A DNA stretch of 64,000 nucleotides. Origin: Shinisaurus crocodilurus. Taxonomy: Eukaryota; Chordata; Lepidosauria; Squamata; Shinisauridae. Location of the stretch: positions 119,169,379 to 119,233,378 of the forward strand of contig CM037876.1 of assembly GCA_021292165.1 (NCBI GenBank), read 5' to 3'. Made by a program: the position numbers and the translations under genes. Of the stretch, positions 42,288 through 54,239 are shown piece by piece. Within the stretch, counting starts at the first letter, position 1; each line of letters opens with the position of its first letter. The notes under the pieces are model-generated. The model was not told the origin of the DNA. It did not search any database and saw only the letters and a list, made by a program, of their open reading frames with translations.

Positions 42288-44071
42288 AAGCCGCACAGAA
42301 ATTCTGTGGGGAGCTGGCACAGCGTTTCCTGGCCAGAGAATGTCTCAGGCTGGGGGATCTACTTCTCATTAGAGAAGCGAAGATCTGAGGTTACCCCCAA
42401 ATTATCTCATAGGGTCATAAATCGCTTTTTTGTTTGTCGTATGACGAATAAATGCGGTGGTGACCTGAGGTGGGGGAAAACGGCGTTGTTTTCCAGAGAC
42501 CGGTTTTACCGATCATCAGAAGTTTGCATGTTCGCTTCCAAAATAAAGGAGTACATCTGGAGTGGCTAATTGGAATCTTTCGGCAGCAGAGTGGGATTTA
42601 TAATTAACTGTAAGTAGACTATGTTTATCTGGGAGGCGAAAAAGATAAGAGAGGAAACCTGAAAGGAGGTCTATAAATCTTATATGTTTGGAAGCGTCTT
42701 GGAAACATCTATACGCAAGGCAAGATGTTGGCAGTTACAGCATTCTTAAACCTGTGGAACGAAATGGAGAGAGAAATTCTAAACAGATTGGAAGTAAGGA
42801 TCCAGGCTTGGAACGTAAATCTGAAAGAGGATCAATCAGAAGAACAACGTAAGACGGATTTCTTTACAGGACCGGCAGAGGAGAAGACAGAAGAAGTAAA
42901 TAAGGACTTGGGAAACTTACCAGAAATTCACAGAGACTTTGAAGTTTTAATTGGGTCGAAGTGGCATGAGAAGACAGTTCAGGAAGATGTGACGCACTTT
43001 TTAAAATCTAAGATGGCGGAGCCGGAGATCGGTATGCAGGAGACCACAAAACAACAGAACAAGCTGATTTCATTCTTGGTTCAAAACCTGGATCTTAATG
43101 AATATCCCTTTGACAGAGGAAAGCAATGAAAGGGACTATCTTCACGGTCTTTTATTGGCAAAAGATAAAGGGTTGATGTATACTGAAATATATGTCTAGT
43201 TGGAATATAAATAATTTTTTGATTTTAAATATTAATGGCAAAGGTAAAGGGATTGCTTATATGACTTATTTGAATTTTAAATATTAATGGTGATGTAAGA
43301 GAAATTATTATAAGTAAGGTATAATTATATTTGGTTTGTTTGGAAACATTTATTTAAAAAATAATAATAATAATTTGTTGTTGCTGTTGGGGGTGTTGTT
43401 TTGTGGAGGCTTTGAAGTATTAAAGGGGAAGGTCTTTTGTTTTTTTTGTTCTATAAGTAGCATGATGGCTTATGTGCTTCTGCTGTTCTGTCAGACGTCA
43501 CTTATTTCTTAATTTTTTAGACTTATCTTTCTTTTCTTTCCTTTAAAAAAGTATATCTTGGAGATTAAAAGTGAAGGAATTTCTGTTTAGATAGAAAGGA
43601 ATAATGAGTAATTGTAATAATACAAATGTGTCGATTCGATGGTTAGGTACTGGAGAGTGCGGGAGCGGTGGAAATACAAAATGCTTTTGGTATGTGGTCA
43701 TTTGCTAATTAGTTTATAGTTACTTTTTACTTTTGGGATTCTTAATATACTGTATTTTGGAATTGAAAACAATATTTAATGAAACTATAGGTTTTCTTTT
43801 TTGGAGTATCTATAAATGTTGAATTTAATAGATTAAATAGTTGATGTTTATTGGGGGAGAGTGGAGACCTCTGGTGTTTGTTCCTTTTAGGGTTCTTTTT
43901 TGCCATAACTGGAAGTGATTTTTTGTTAAAAAAATCTTAAAAACAGAAAAGATTTTAAGATTAACTGTGGTTGATTAAGCTGTGGAGAAGATTGGAAGTC
44001 CATTATTGTGTTTGTGTTTGTTTGTTTGTTTTATTATGAATAAAAAAAAAAAAGAATTGCAAAAAAAAAAA
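42263..44071 (+). mobile_element. 1.8-kb poly-A retroposon (L1-mobilised, half-LINE-like)
   Basis: Flanked by 19-bp duplications agaagaggagtctgagggg (42244-42262) and agaagaggagactgagggg (44072-44090; 1 mismatch) and ending in two A tracts after TTTATTATGAATAAAA. This is target-primed insertion by L1-type machinery. It has a ~450-bp non-coding 5' part, one ORF (next entry) and an AT-rich 3' part. No reverse transcriptase is present. Confidence 0.85.
42725..43129 (+). CDS. Unidentified ORF in the 1.8-kb retroposon
   Basis: 134 codons from ATG, rich in Glu, Lys and Gln (WNEMEREILNRLEVRIQAW, EEQRKTDFFTGPAEEK, HFLKSKMAEPEIGMQ). Likely helical. Its position behind a 5' leader and before a poly-A 3' UTR would fit an L1 ORF1-like protein or its remnant, but I see no RRM motif. 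Function unknown. Confidence 0.4.
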   Translation: MLAVTAFLNLWNEMEREILNRLEVRIQAWNVNLKEDQSEEQRKTDFFTGPAEEKTEEVNKDLGNLPEIHRDFEVLIGSKWHEKTVQEDVTHFLKSKMAEPEIGMQETTKQQNKLISFLVQNLDLNEYPFDRGKQ

Positions 44072-44420
44072 AGAAGAGGAGACTGAGGGGAGATATGATC
44101 GCACTCTTCCAGTATTTGAAGGGATGTCACACAGAGGAGGGCAAAGATCTCTTCTCGTTCATCCCAGTTTGCAGGACACGGAATAATGGGCTCAAGTTAC
44201 AGGAACCTAGATTCCACCTAAACATCAGGAAAAATTTCCTGACTGTCAGAGCAATAAGACAATGGAATCAACTACCTAGGGAGGTGGTGGGCTCTCCCAG
44301 TCTGGAGGCATTCAAGGTGCGGCTGGACAGACATCTGTCAGAGATGCTTTGACCTGGATTCCTGCATTGAGCAGGGGGTTGGACTCGATGGCCTTGTAGG
44401 CCCCTTCCAACTCTACTTTT

Positions 44421-45119
44421 CTATGATTCTATGATTCTAAGCAGCTTTGCAGCCTCCGGGGTCAAGAATCGACGGATCCGTCGGATGTTAGCAAGATGGA
44501 AGCCACATGTCTTTGCTGTCATATTCACAAATGGTCGAAGTGACAACTGATCATCCACCACAACCCAAAGATCGATGGCCCTCGAGACAGGGGTCACCTG
44601 GCAGTCCTGAAGAAGGAGGGGAGGACAAACCAGGGGATGGCCAGGACGATCAGGACGAAAAACCAAGACTTCAGTCTTGTCCATGTTCAATTTTAAACTA
44701 TGAGAGGACATCCATGACGCGATGTTCAAAAGACAACTCATCAGAGAGGACCAAACCTCGTCACTGAGTTCAGGATAAGACTGGTATACCTGGGTGTCGT
44801 CAGCATAAATATGATATTGAAAACCCAAACTAGAGATAAGCATACCCAAAGGAAGTGCATAAAGAGAAAAGAGAACAGGGCCCAATACTGAGCCCTGTGG
44901 GGGGACACTAACGGTGAGGGGGAAAGAATGAGAGGTTCTAGTACCCAAAGAAACTGAAAAAGAGTGATTTGCCAAATAAGAAGAAAACCAAGAAATAGCA
45001 TTGCCGGAGACACCCAGAGATATCAGCCGTGACAAAAGAATACGGTGATCCGAAGTATCAAATGCTGCCGGAAGATCTAGCAGCACCAATACTGAAGAGT
45101 GTTGCTGGGTCTTAGCCAC
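44421..45119 (-). pseudogene. L2-like LINE reverse transcriptase palm
   Basis: 232 open codons: [65 protein letters not shown] (catalytic Asp pair), HSLKLNMDKTEVLVF, then GFHLANIRRIRRFLTPEAAK up to the CR1 insertion. The protein resumes at 41,096 as [14 protein letters not shown]. The GVPQG motif is altered to SVPPQG. Confidence 0.85.
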
Positions 45120-46088
45120 CAGGATGTCATTTTTAAGACTCGAGAAAGTGCCGTCTCGGTTGGATATCCTGCCCAGAATCCAGACTGAAATGGATCCGAG
45201 AAGTCATAGCGGGCTAAATAGGGAGCCAGTTGGGAGAGAGCAAACTCTCTCCAACACTTTAGACAAAAAAGGAAGGAGAGACACGGGCCGGTAATTGGCA
45301 CACACAAGAGAGGATCAAAGGAAGGCTTTTTCAACACAGGGCGAACAAAAGTGTGCTTATAGGAATCTGGAAAATTGCCCGTAATAAGCTAACAGTTCAC
45401 CAGTCCGGTCGTGAAGGACAAGAGGGAAGAACCTAAACTGGAATAAAGGAAAGAAAGGAAAGGATGACTAAGGGCTGTAGTTAGAGGGGAAGCAGAGACT
45501 ATTGCATGCAAGGACCTGCTCTTCTGAAACCCAGGTGAACTCAAACCGGTCCTCCGGGTGTTGAGTAGGAAAAGGGGGAGGAAGACTAAAGTCCGTTGGG
45601 AAGTCCAAGCTAATCTTTTGAATTTTTTGGAAAAGATAAGCAGCTAAGGCATCAACCGAGGGAACTGGTACAGTGACTGAAACAGAGTTAGACAGCTCTG
45701 GAGCCAATAAGCTCTTAAAGATACTAAACAGTCGCCTCGGGATTGTGTGCCTGCGCTGAAATGGCAGACTGATAAAAAGTCTGCTTAGCCTCATCCAAAT
45801 TTGCAAAGTATCTTCCCAATGCAGATTTTAGAAGATGATGGGAACCTTCCGATGGGGCTTGCTTCCACTGCCGTTCTAAACAACAAAGAGCAATTCACTC
45901 GCTCTTAAGCTCCTGTGTCAACCAAGGGCGAGCAGCTCCCTTCCGGCAGGTAGAAGGAGCCAAGTGATCTAAAGCGGCAGTAAGTAGCCGTTCGAAAAGC
46001 GGCAGTCAGCTCATCTACTGAGCTGACCTGCACTGTACTGTTAAATGGTACAGACTGTGGCTGAGACCAATCCAAAATTGGTCGTAAA

Positions 46089-46519
46089 TAGGGATGGTAC
46101 TGAGAATATCGGGGGGGGGCTGGAATGAGGCCAAAATTGGCCGCACTCTCAGCCCCCCAATAATCGCGGGCTTACCTTCCCACTTGCTCGGTCTGCCGCT
46201 CCAGCCGCCGCACCGCACAGGCTCTCGCCACATGGCCCGCATCATTTCTGGCTGGCCGGAAGTGACGCGACGGGACCCTGCGCCGACGCGGCAGAATCCC
46301 GCGTTGTGGTTTTGGCGTAGAAACCAGGGCAACAGGGCTTAAGCCAGCCAGAAATGACGGGACGGGACCCTGCGCTGCCTGCGCAGCTGCCCAAGCAGCG
46401 TGGAGAGCAGGCGGAGAATCACTCCGCACCACGTCGAATCTGGGCTACGGGGGGGGGGGGGCGCTCGCCGTGGAGAGGCGAGACAAGCCCCCCCCCCAGA
46501 GGTAAACCCCTCATCTCTA
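46089..46519. mobile_element. GC-rich TAGGGATG element, copy 2 (431 bp)
   Basis: Ends TAGGGATG and CATCTCTA; exact 8-bp duplication gtcgtaaa at 46081-46088 and 46520-46527. Shares GGAAGTGACGCGACGGGACC with copy 1. Contains runs of about 9, 13 and 9 G/C. Confidence 0.9.
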
Positions 46520-46676
46520 GTCGTAAAGTCTCCTGATTCAAAGCTGACATGAAGCTAGTGGGAGACACTCCAGATAGATTTCTCATAGAGACCTTCCTAA
46601 CAAACATAAAGGGGGGAGAAGAAAGAACTGTACAAAAACTGTGCAAGAAAAAATGGTCAGAAAGCCCACTATCCAT

Positions 46677-46750
46677 AACGTTTCAACAACAACCCACATT
46701 CAACCCATACTCAACCCTTGAATGTGGGTTATCGAGTTGTCTGAACCGAG
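46677..46750. mobile_element. Fragment of the hairpin-chain family
   Basis: AACCCACATTCAACCC.. and GTGGGTTATCGAGTTGTCTG match the left end of the element at 38.87 kb. Confidence 0.6.
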
Positions 46751-46759
46751 TCATTGTAA

Positions 46760-47350
46760 CCACACCAAAGTTTTTCTTCCTGTTAAGAAAAGAGAAAGTG
46801 TAGAAATAGGGGGAAATAGAGAAATACTAGTCCAAAGTTTATAGAAACCGAAAACAATTTACATATTACTATTTCTGCTCGTTCCATTCCTCCATTCATT
46901 TCCACACAAGCACATGTTTTCACACTACCCACACATCCCAATCATGTGAATTCTCTTTCTGAAGAATACCCACCCATTCACACTACTTGATGCATTGGTA
47001 TCCCTTCTCTGCAACCATTATTACAGACACCCCTTTATCTCCTTAGGCTCCATGTTTAAAACAACAACAACACCTACAGAGCCGTTGCAATCTTATAAGC
47101 ACCCCATAATACCTCAGCAGCAGAGCCAATAGCTAGGGAATGCTTGTATCAATCAATAGAAGCTCAGATAATAAGTATAAAAGTTGCAAACATTGCAGCC
47201 TGTATTTATCTCAAGTCCTTTCCTCCTGTTGAATGTATCTAATTTGGAGGAAGCATTGGCAAACATGTATCGGGAGTGGGGGAATGCCATGGCTACTACA
47301 AGAGAGTTGTCCAAGCAACACACTCAACTGATGCATTAAAACAGCTCCTC
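46760..47350. other. Nothing recognised
   Basis: AT-rich, no repeat or exon named. Confidence 0.35.
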
Positions 47351-47352
47351 AT

Positions 47353-47407
<55 letters not shown>

Positions 47408-48785
47408 GGCGATCACTCGAGTAAGATTGTCTGCCAGGATAAAAGGAGGAAATTCTAAAGAAGATTGTGTAGACTCTAGCGATGGGTATGTAAGTGACTG
47501 TGGAGGCCAATTCTAGATCCACACAGCTTCCCACAGTGAGGACACAGGTTACCAGATGGAAGATGGTCCTGTAAAGGATTCGTTTGACGTGCTTTTCGCT
47601 TAGCACGTTTCTCCCTTTCACCTTGTACTCGGGCTTCTTCAAAGTCCATGGAACCTTTGTGAAAGGCCAACCTCCATTCAGATCGTTCATGGGCCAGAGC
47701 TTCCCAGTTTTCGATGTTTATATTGCATTTTTTTAGATTAGCCTTAAGAACATCTTTAAACCTCTTATACTGACCACCGATATTCCGCTTTCCATCCTTG
47801 AGTTGGGAATAAAGTAACTGCTTTGGGAGACGGCAGTCAGGCATTCGAACAACATGACCGGTCCACTGAAGTTGGCGTTGAAGGATCATTTTTTCAACGC
47901 TAGTACTCTTTGCTTCTTCCAGTACACTGACATTTGTTCGCCTATCTTCCCAAGTAATTCGCAGGATTTTCCGGAGGCAACGTTGATGAAATCTTTCAAG
48001 GAGGTGGAAGTGACGTTTATAGATAGTCCATGTTTCGCAGGCATACAATAAAGTTGGTAATACAATGGCTTCATAAACCAGTGTTTTGGTCTTCTTACAA
48101 ATATCCCAATCCTCGAACACTCTATGTTTCATTCGAGAAAACGCGGCACTTGCGGAGCTCAAACGATGCTGGATTTCACTGTTGATGTTAGCTGTAACAG
48201 AAAGATAGCTGCCAAGATAGAGAAAATGATCGACATTTTCCAGTATTGTCCCGCCAAGCTGGATAGATGGCATCACCAAAGGGTTAGCTTGCACTTGCTG
48301 ATGAAGCACTTTGGGTTTTTTTTATGTTAAGTGAGAGACCAAGTTTTTCGTATGCTTCTGCAAAAGCATTTAGGATAGTTTGGAGATCATCCTCTGAATG
48401 TGCGGAGACCACATTATCATCAGCATACTGAAGTTCCACAGTGGAGGTTGTAGTTACCTTACTTTTTGCTTTCAGCCTACTGAGATTAAAAAGCTTTCCA
48501 TCTGTTCGATATATAATTCCCACACCAGTGGGAAGTTTCCCCTCGACAAGATGTAAAATCATGGCGATGAAAATAACAAATAATGTTGGGGTGATAACAC
48601 ATCCCTGTTTAACACCTGATCCCACTTTAAATGGAGCACCATGAGAGCCGTTGTTGTCCAAAACCGTTGCCGTCATGTTGTCATGGAGAAGTCGCAAGAT
48701 ATTCACAAATTTATTGGGGCATCCAATTTTCATAAGGATAGTCCAGAGAGCTGTACGGTCTACAGTATCAAAGGCCTTAGCCTTA
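47353..48785 (-). mobile_element. LINE with C-terminal C2H2 finger, 5'-truncated
   Basis: Minus strand. Part 1 (48,733-48,284): RT palm KQGCVITPTLFVIFIAMIL, ELQYADDNVV (catalytic Asp pair), KLGLSLNIKKTQ. After one frame change, part 2 (48,309-47,476): FLYLGSYLSV, LPTLLYACETWTIYKRH, RFHQRCLRKILRITWEDR, LQWTGHVVRMPDCRLPKQLL. It ends in a CPHCGKLCGSRIGLHSHLHT-H finger (C-x2-C-x12-H-x3-H). The 3' end is a (GAT)n tail (47,353-47,407). Clade unsure: RTE-like or a related non-LTR group. Confidence 0.85.
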
Positions 48786-49000
48786 CCATCAAATGGGAAT
48801 AGAGGAAAGTCTTAACTTGGTGCCGAAAAGATGGCAATGTCGGTGCCCAGCAGACCTCGCTGGGGAGAGCATTCCAGAAATGGGAGGCCACCACTGAAAA
48901 GGCCCTCTCCCTTGTCACCGTCCTCTGAACCTCCCTCAGAGAAGACACCTGGAAGAGGGCCTCAGAAGTTGGTGTGCATGTGCGTGCGTGCGTGCGTGCG
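48786..49000 (-). mobile_element. L2-like LINE C-terminal fragment
   Basis: Reads EALFQVSSLREVQRTVTRER, AFSVVASHFWNALPSEV, FRHQVKTFLYSHL. It joins directly to the neighbouring LINE; a (TGCG)n stretch lies at 48,985-49,008. Confidence 0.7.
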
Positions 49001-51400
49001 TGCGCGTGTAAATTCATATTCATTTATCTCCACGCAGGAACCCAGAATGTAAATGAGTGAACTCTTGCTGTGTATGTAGCTTGCACATGACGACAGGAGA
49101 TGCACACATTCAGCTTTTGACTGTTACCCAAAAAAAGCATGGAGAACCTGCAGCTTGTAATATTTAAAGCTGCTCTCAGGCGCATAGGATTCAAATTCCC
49201 CACAGGACCGACCCTTACCTACCATCCCCCAAGGGCCGCCCCCTCCCAGCTGCACTGCCTGAAAAAAAGAGGGTCGCTATCAATCAGAGGCATTGATCCT
49301 TTTCTGACCTGGGACCTGACCCTGTGTGCATTTTCTCCCTGCCAAGGATATGGAGGTCAGGCACTGGTTAATGAGCTATTAATCAATCCCCATTGAGCCT
49401 TTGTGAGCCCTGCCTGTCCAGGGCTATTGTGTAAAAGCAAAGGACAGAAGGGCACCTGCTTTCTTGGGGGAAGGGGATGGAGAAAGGGGGTGGGGAGAAG
49501 ATGAAGGGAGAGCAAGAGCAAGAAGAAGGGGGGGGTGGCGGCAAGTGATTCGGCAGGCTGGGATGAGGAAGCTGTGGCTTTCACCAGAGAAAGCCTGTCC
49601 CTTGGGGCCTTCCCAATAAGAAAAGGAAGGCCCATCTTGTGGCAGGATATTGTGATGCATGCCGTAATTCCCCAAGCAGCTATCTATGGCAGTTCCAGGG
49701 AAACACCTTCCCCAGTTTGGGCACCTAAGGCATGTCTAAGAACTGTGCCTGATTACACATATACAACAAGGTGAGTATAGAGACACTTAACATGCCAACA
49801 GCAACAAAGCCCACTGTCCCCACAGCAGATCCACCAGAGAGAGAGAGAGAGACACTCCTGCAAAAATCAAAAGCTAAAAAAAACTCAGCTCAGCCCTCTC
49901 TGGTCCTCCAGGCTGGTCTCAAAAAGAACAAAAGCCTTTCCTGTAAAATATGTACTAAGTGAACAGATGGAAGGAGGCATTTAAACAACATGCATAGGTA
50001 GTGAAATCAAAGCACAAAGCACTTTCCCAAACACCAAAATAAACTCTGTTTTTAACCTCCAAAAGACTGTTTGTCTTATTGGTAGTATAAGGGGGAAGCC
50101 GGGTAAAGATCCAGTCTGCCCAAAAGGGCAGCCTGGACCCACTAATCGCTGATCCTGCTCTAACCAGCAGCTCCGCACGCTCACATTTTTCCACTGTAGT
50201 TGGGGGTCTGCGCTGCTGTGCTTGCAAACGCAAGAGGGGAGAGATAATATCTCATAATATCCTCTCCCAGCTCTTTTAGCAATCCCCAACAAAAACCATT
50301 TAATAAGGAAAGATGGAATAGCTGCACACAGTGTCTTTTGACTGGTAGCACTAGAAGCCGTTCATCTGGAAGCACCCTCCATCTTAAGACTGAGTCTGAG
50401 ACTACGTAAATGCAGACTCTGTGGCTTCAGCAGCAAGCCCACATTTTCCTCTCCTTGCTCTGCTTGCTTACCATCCAGCCTAAGGAATTGTTCTGGAGAA
50501 TTCAAAAGTTTTGCAAGAAGGATGAGGTTTCTGCTTTGTGACAGAAGGGCTACATTACAGGAAAAAGAAGGGGGGGAAAGAGTCATGTGCCAGAACGTTC
50601 TAGGGCCTAACACTTTTTCTTGCAAATTGCTTGTGCGACGGCAGCCCAATCAAACATTTTCCAGTTCCAACCCCAACCCTCAAAATCTCAGCAGTTACAA
50701 TCTTTTGCAAAGTTACATTTCAAGAGATCCTAACTATCATAACTACCGTAAGTTTTCAATACAAGTACAACTAACTCTACCAATCAGTTAACCAGGGTGG
50801 GGAACATCTTTCAAGCCAAGGGCTGAATTCAATTTCGGAGAAGCTCTCAGGGGCCACATTCCAGCGGTGGGCGGCAGTAAAGGAAGTGGGCCAAAAATAC
50901 CCCCCCCCAAGTCAGTATATTATGGCTTAAAGCGTACTGTAGCAACTAGCATTGGAAGATTCATTTCAATTTTCCAGGAATGGGAAAACTGTTACAAAAG
51001 CCAGGAAGGTCACTAAATTATCTCTGTTTGTGAGAAAGGCAAGCAACAGCCATAAGTAGTAGCCATTGATCGTTCTGCTCAATGGACTTTTTCTAATTCT
51101 CTTTTAAAGCCATCCAACTCAGTGGCATAAACCATCTGGGTAGCAAAATTCCATAGTTAACTATGTTGCTTTGTGAAGAAAGGGTTTAAAACAATTTTGT
51201 AATCAATATAAAAGGGCCACCAAAACAGAACACACACAAGGATAAGCTCATCGAAACAAAAATCTATCACCCACAAAAGGGGACACTAAAACAAACGAAG
51301 CGAAGAAGGAATACTCCCTCCCCCATATAACTTGGGGATTAAATCCCGACGATATCTCCACTGGGGCCTAAACAATTTTAAAGCAGTTTTAAACTGGTAC
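49001..51400. other. Mostly unassigned; MITE remnant at 50,306-50,390
   Basis: 50,306-50,390 carries GGAATAGCTGCACACAGTGT and ATCTGGAAGCACCCT of the GTGCTTCCAGAC family. Elsewhere no exon or named repeat, despite frames such as 49,139-49,396 and 50,362-50,649. Confidence 0.4.
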
Positions 51401-51408
51401 ACAGCAAG

Positions 51409-51671
51409 CAGGGCTGGTGCAAGGCAGTTTGGTGCCCTAGGCAAGATCAGATATTTAGTGCCCCCCTCCCACTTGAGCCTTCCCTCCCTCCAGCCCTATG
51501 CCCATTATGAAATAAAAGTCAATTGTGAAATTCCATCTACTACAAGTCTGGTAAAACAAACTTGGTAAAATACGCATTTTAGCGCTCCCCCCCCCCCGGC
51601 GTTTCTGGCGCCCCCTTTAGCCCTGCGCCCTAGGCAGCTGCCTAGTTGGCCTAATGGTAGCACTGGCCCTG
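51409..51671. mobile_element. hAT-type MITE (CAGGGCTGGTGC), long copy
   Basis: Ends CAGGGCTGGTGC and GCACTGGCCCTG; exact 8-bp duplication acagcaag at 51401-51408 and 51672-51679. Shares both ends with the 165-bp copy at 32.16 kb, which lacks the middle. Confidence 0.9.
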
Positions 51672-51679
51672 ACAGCAAG

Positions 51680-53837
51680 CAGGAAACAAACTGGAACGCC
51701 TGGCCACTGGAGAAATGAAAGGCGCTAAAAATAAAACTTAACCATGGGTTGGTGCCAGCTTTAGTCATACTTAAAGTAGACACACTGAAATTAAAAAAAA
51801 TCCATTGATTTCAGTAGGTCTACTCTGACTAAATCTTGAACCGACCCATAATAAAGAGTTGTTTGGGTTTTTTTTAAATGCACACTCACCCAAAGTAAGT
51901 GGGAGTTTTCTCTGCTGCAGCCTCCAAAGTGGTGAAACTACTCACATACAGCAGAGTGAGGCAGTTGCCTCAGGCAATGATTTTGAGTATTATGAAAGTG
52001 CAGCAAATTGTTAGTTATTTAATTTATTATTGTTGTAATTTTACTGACAAGAGATTTTCTGCCTCAGGTGCCAAATAACTTTGCCAGCCTTGGGTACTAT
52101 GCACCTTGACTTGTGGGTGGGGGGCACCAAATATCTTGGCCGGCCCTGAATTGCTTGCTGGGGTGTGCACTCAACTGCAGAGCTGGCACTGGACTCTTGC
52201 CCAGGCCTATCTGAATAGTGCTGAAAATAGGATTCACCTGGTCATTCACAATCACTTCCCAGATTCACTTTGCAGCTTGAATATAGAGACGTCGCGTCAC
52301 CAAAATATCTGGCAGATGTCTACAAAAGGGCAAGGATGAATGAACAAGTTTGGGTTGATTTTAAAACGTATGCTTGTTGTTGGGGCACATTGGGATATAT
52401 AGCTTTTAGATTTGCTGTCCCTTCAAAATGTGATAAAGAAGTTAACTAGGAAACATAGTTTAGCTAGGCCTACACACTGCCGATTTTGAAACATGCATAC
52501 TGTCCGTAGCGGAGGCCTCTGGAGCCTTCCCCTTCCCTTCTTATATCCACTAGCAATTATATCCACTAGCCTTGGGTTCCTTGCAGGAAAAAAGGCGGGG
52601 TATAAATATAATAAATAAATAAATAAAATCTCCAGTTAAAGCAAAACCCCAGGCCCACCCTCACAGTGGGGCCCAACATTTGACTCCGCAAAGTGGAGGG
52701 CAGCTTTTGAATCCATTACATCTCACATGTATTCAAAGACCTCCCAGCGAGGGGGAAATTGCCAATTTTATGCTCTACGGGCAATCCCGCCCCCCTGCCT
52801 CCCAGTACTATGTGATGTGTGGGGTGAATATTGGAACTTTCCATCAGTGCAAGACGAGGAGCTGGTTTTCATGCAATGACAGGGTGTGGAAAAGGGCAAA
52901 TTGGTGGAACTGATTGTCACGAAGGCAGGGAGACGTCTTGAAAGCTTCCGATGCCTTCCGACCAATAACTGAAGGGAAAGGGGGGGGCATCTCTGCCGGA
53001 TTATATGCTGGAAATTTCTGAAAAGGCCTTGGTTAAAATTAGGTGTCCGTTTTCAATGTTTTTATCATACTTTGCACTCCACAACCCTGTGAGCCTTTAA
53101 GGTGCCACAAGACTTGTTTTTCCTAAAACAGAACACTGTTACTCTCACTTTATGAATGGGGAACCAAGACTGAGAGATAACATCCTGCCCAGGACCAAAC
53201 CGCCAGAGAGTAGCTGAGGTGGGACTTGACCATGACTCTTTTAGATGCATGTCCAAATGTCTGTTCAGTGGACCACATCCACATCTCTCGCAGAGAACAC
53301 CATGATGAGCATCACACTGTTATAAAAATTATGACACCCCCCCCGCCCTGGGGAAAGGATGAAATTCGCCTTTTCAGAAGGAAACTGTTTGTTTTGCAAG
53401 AACTGCTCAGTCCTCTCTAGTAAATGGGTTGGATCCAGATCTGTGAATCTGTGAATGGAAAAACTCTTTCTATCTATGAAAGTGTTTGATCCAGTAGAGA
53501 TCCCCTTGTTGCAAAGCAGGGAGATGACTGCTGTCAATCGCCCCTCCCCCTGCAACCGCTCCCAAAAATCTGCTCCAGTGGGTTCACCAACCCTCCAAAG
53601 CAGATTTTCAGCGGGGGTATGAGGGAATCAGCAAAAGTCACCTCCCGCTCTTCCACCAGTGGGAGTGAAGTCTGGAACCAACCCAATGTCCAAACAGCAG
53701 AAGCATTTTAAGAGCCTGGTGCTGCCCCACAATTATGGTAGTCCCTTCTCTAAGGGTCCATCGAAGTCCAACCCAATATACATTCTGGAATAGTTGTAAA
53801 ATATTTCTCTTTGGGCTGGTATTTAATGGCAAGGAGT
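51680..53837. other. Mostly unassigned; SINE tail at 52,568-52,628
   Basis: 52,568-52,628 is the last part of a Sauria SINE (CCTTGGGTTCCTTGCAGGAA, GGCGGGGTATAAATATAATA). 51,950-52,145 has CTCAGGCAATGA..CTGCCTCAGGTGCCA.. ending GGCCGGCCCTG, a MITE-like piece. The remainder shows nothing I can name. Confidence 0.45.
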
Positions 53838-53937
53838 NNNNNNNNNNNNNNNNNNNNNNNNNNNNNNNNNNNNNNNNNNNNNNNNNNNNNNNNNNNNNNN
53901 NNNNNNNNNNNNNNNNNNNNNNNNNNNNNNNNNNNNN
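53838..53937. other. Assembly gap, 100 N
   Basis: Exactly 100 N, the conventional placeholder for a gap of unknown size. It separates the RNF220-like side from the HDAC4 side. Confidence 0.99.
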
Positions 53938-54024
53938 CTTGTGTACAAAGTAACCATGTAAAAGTTCTCTCATCACTATTCATGTATCAGTATACGCATC
54001 ACTGACATACTCTATTTATTGTTA

Positions 54025-54234
<210 letters not shown>

Positions 54235-54239
54235 TCAAC

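Larger units (their letters stand above)
41083..44440 (+). mobile_element. CR1 LINE, 5'-truncated, split by a retroposon
   Basis: RT domain from GMDELHPRV to the end of ORF2 (DRHLSEML, stop at 44,352). It has a 3' end GGTTGGACTCGATGGCCTTG and closing TATGATTCTATGATTCT octamers, the CR1 hallmark. Interrupted at 42,263-44,071. The left junction shares about 12 bp (gatgagctgcat) with the target LINE. Confidence 0.92.
40127..46676 (-). mobile_element. L2-like LINE, host of a nested stack
   Basis: Minus-strand LINE in pieces 46676-46528, 46080-44441, 41096-40446 and 40197-40127, separated by a GC-rich MITE, a CR1 and a TA MITE. Protein order is preserved: linker, RT palm (next entry), C-terminal region ([33 protein letters not shown]) and a 3' UTR with an (ATT/ATC)n tail at 40,127-40,162. 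Scattered stops; inactive. Confidence 0.8.

Noticed and set aside
53638..54005. Frames running through the N gap
   Set aside because: Artefacts of translating N as X.
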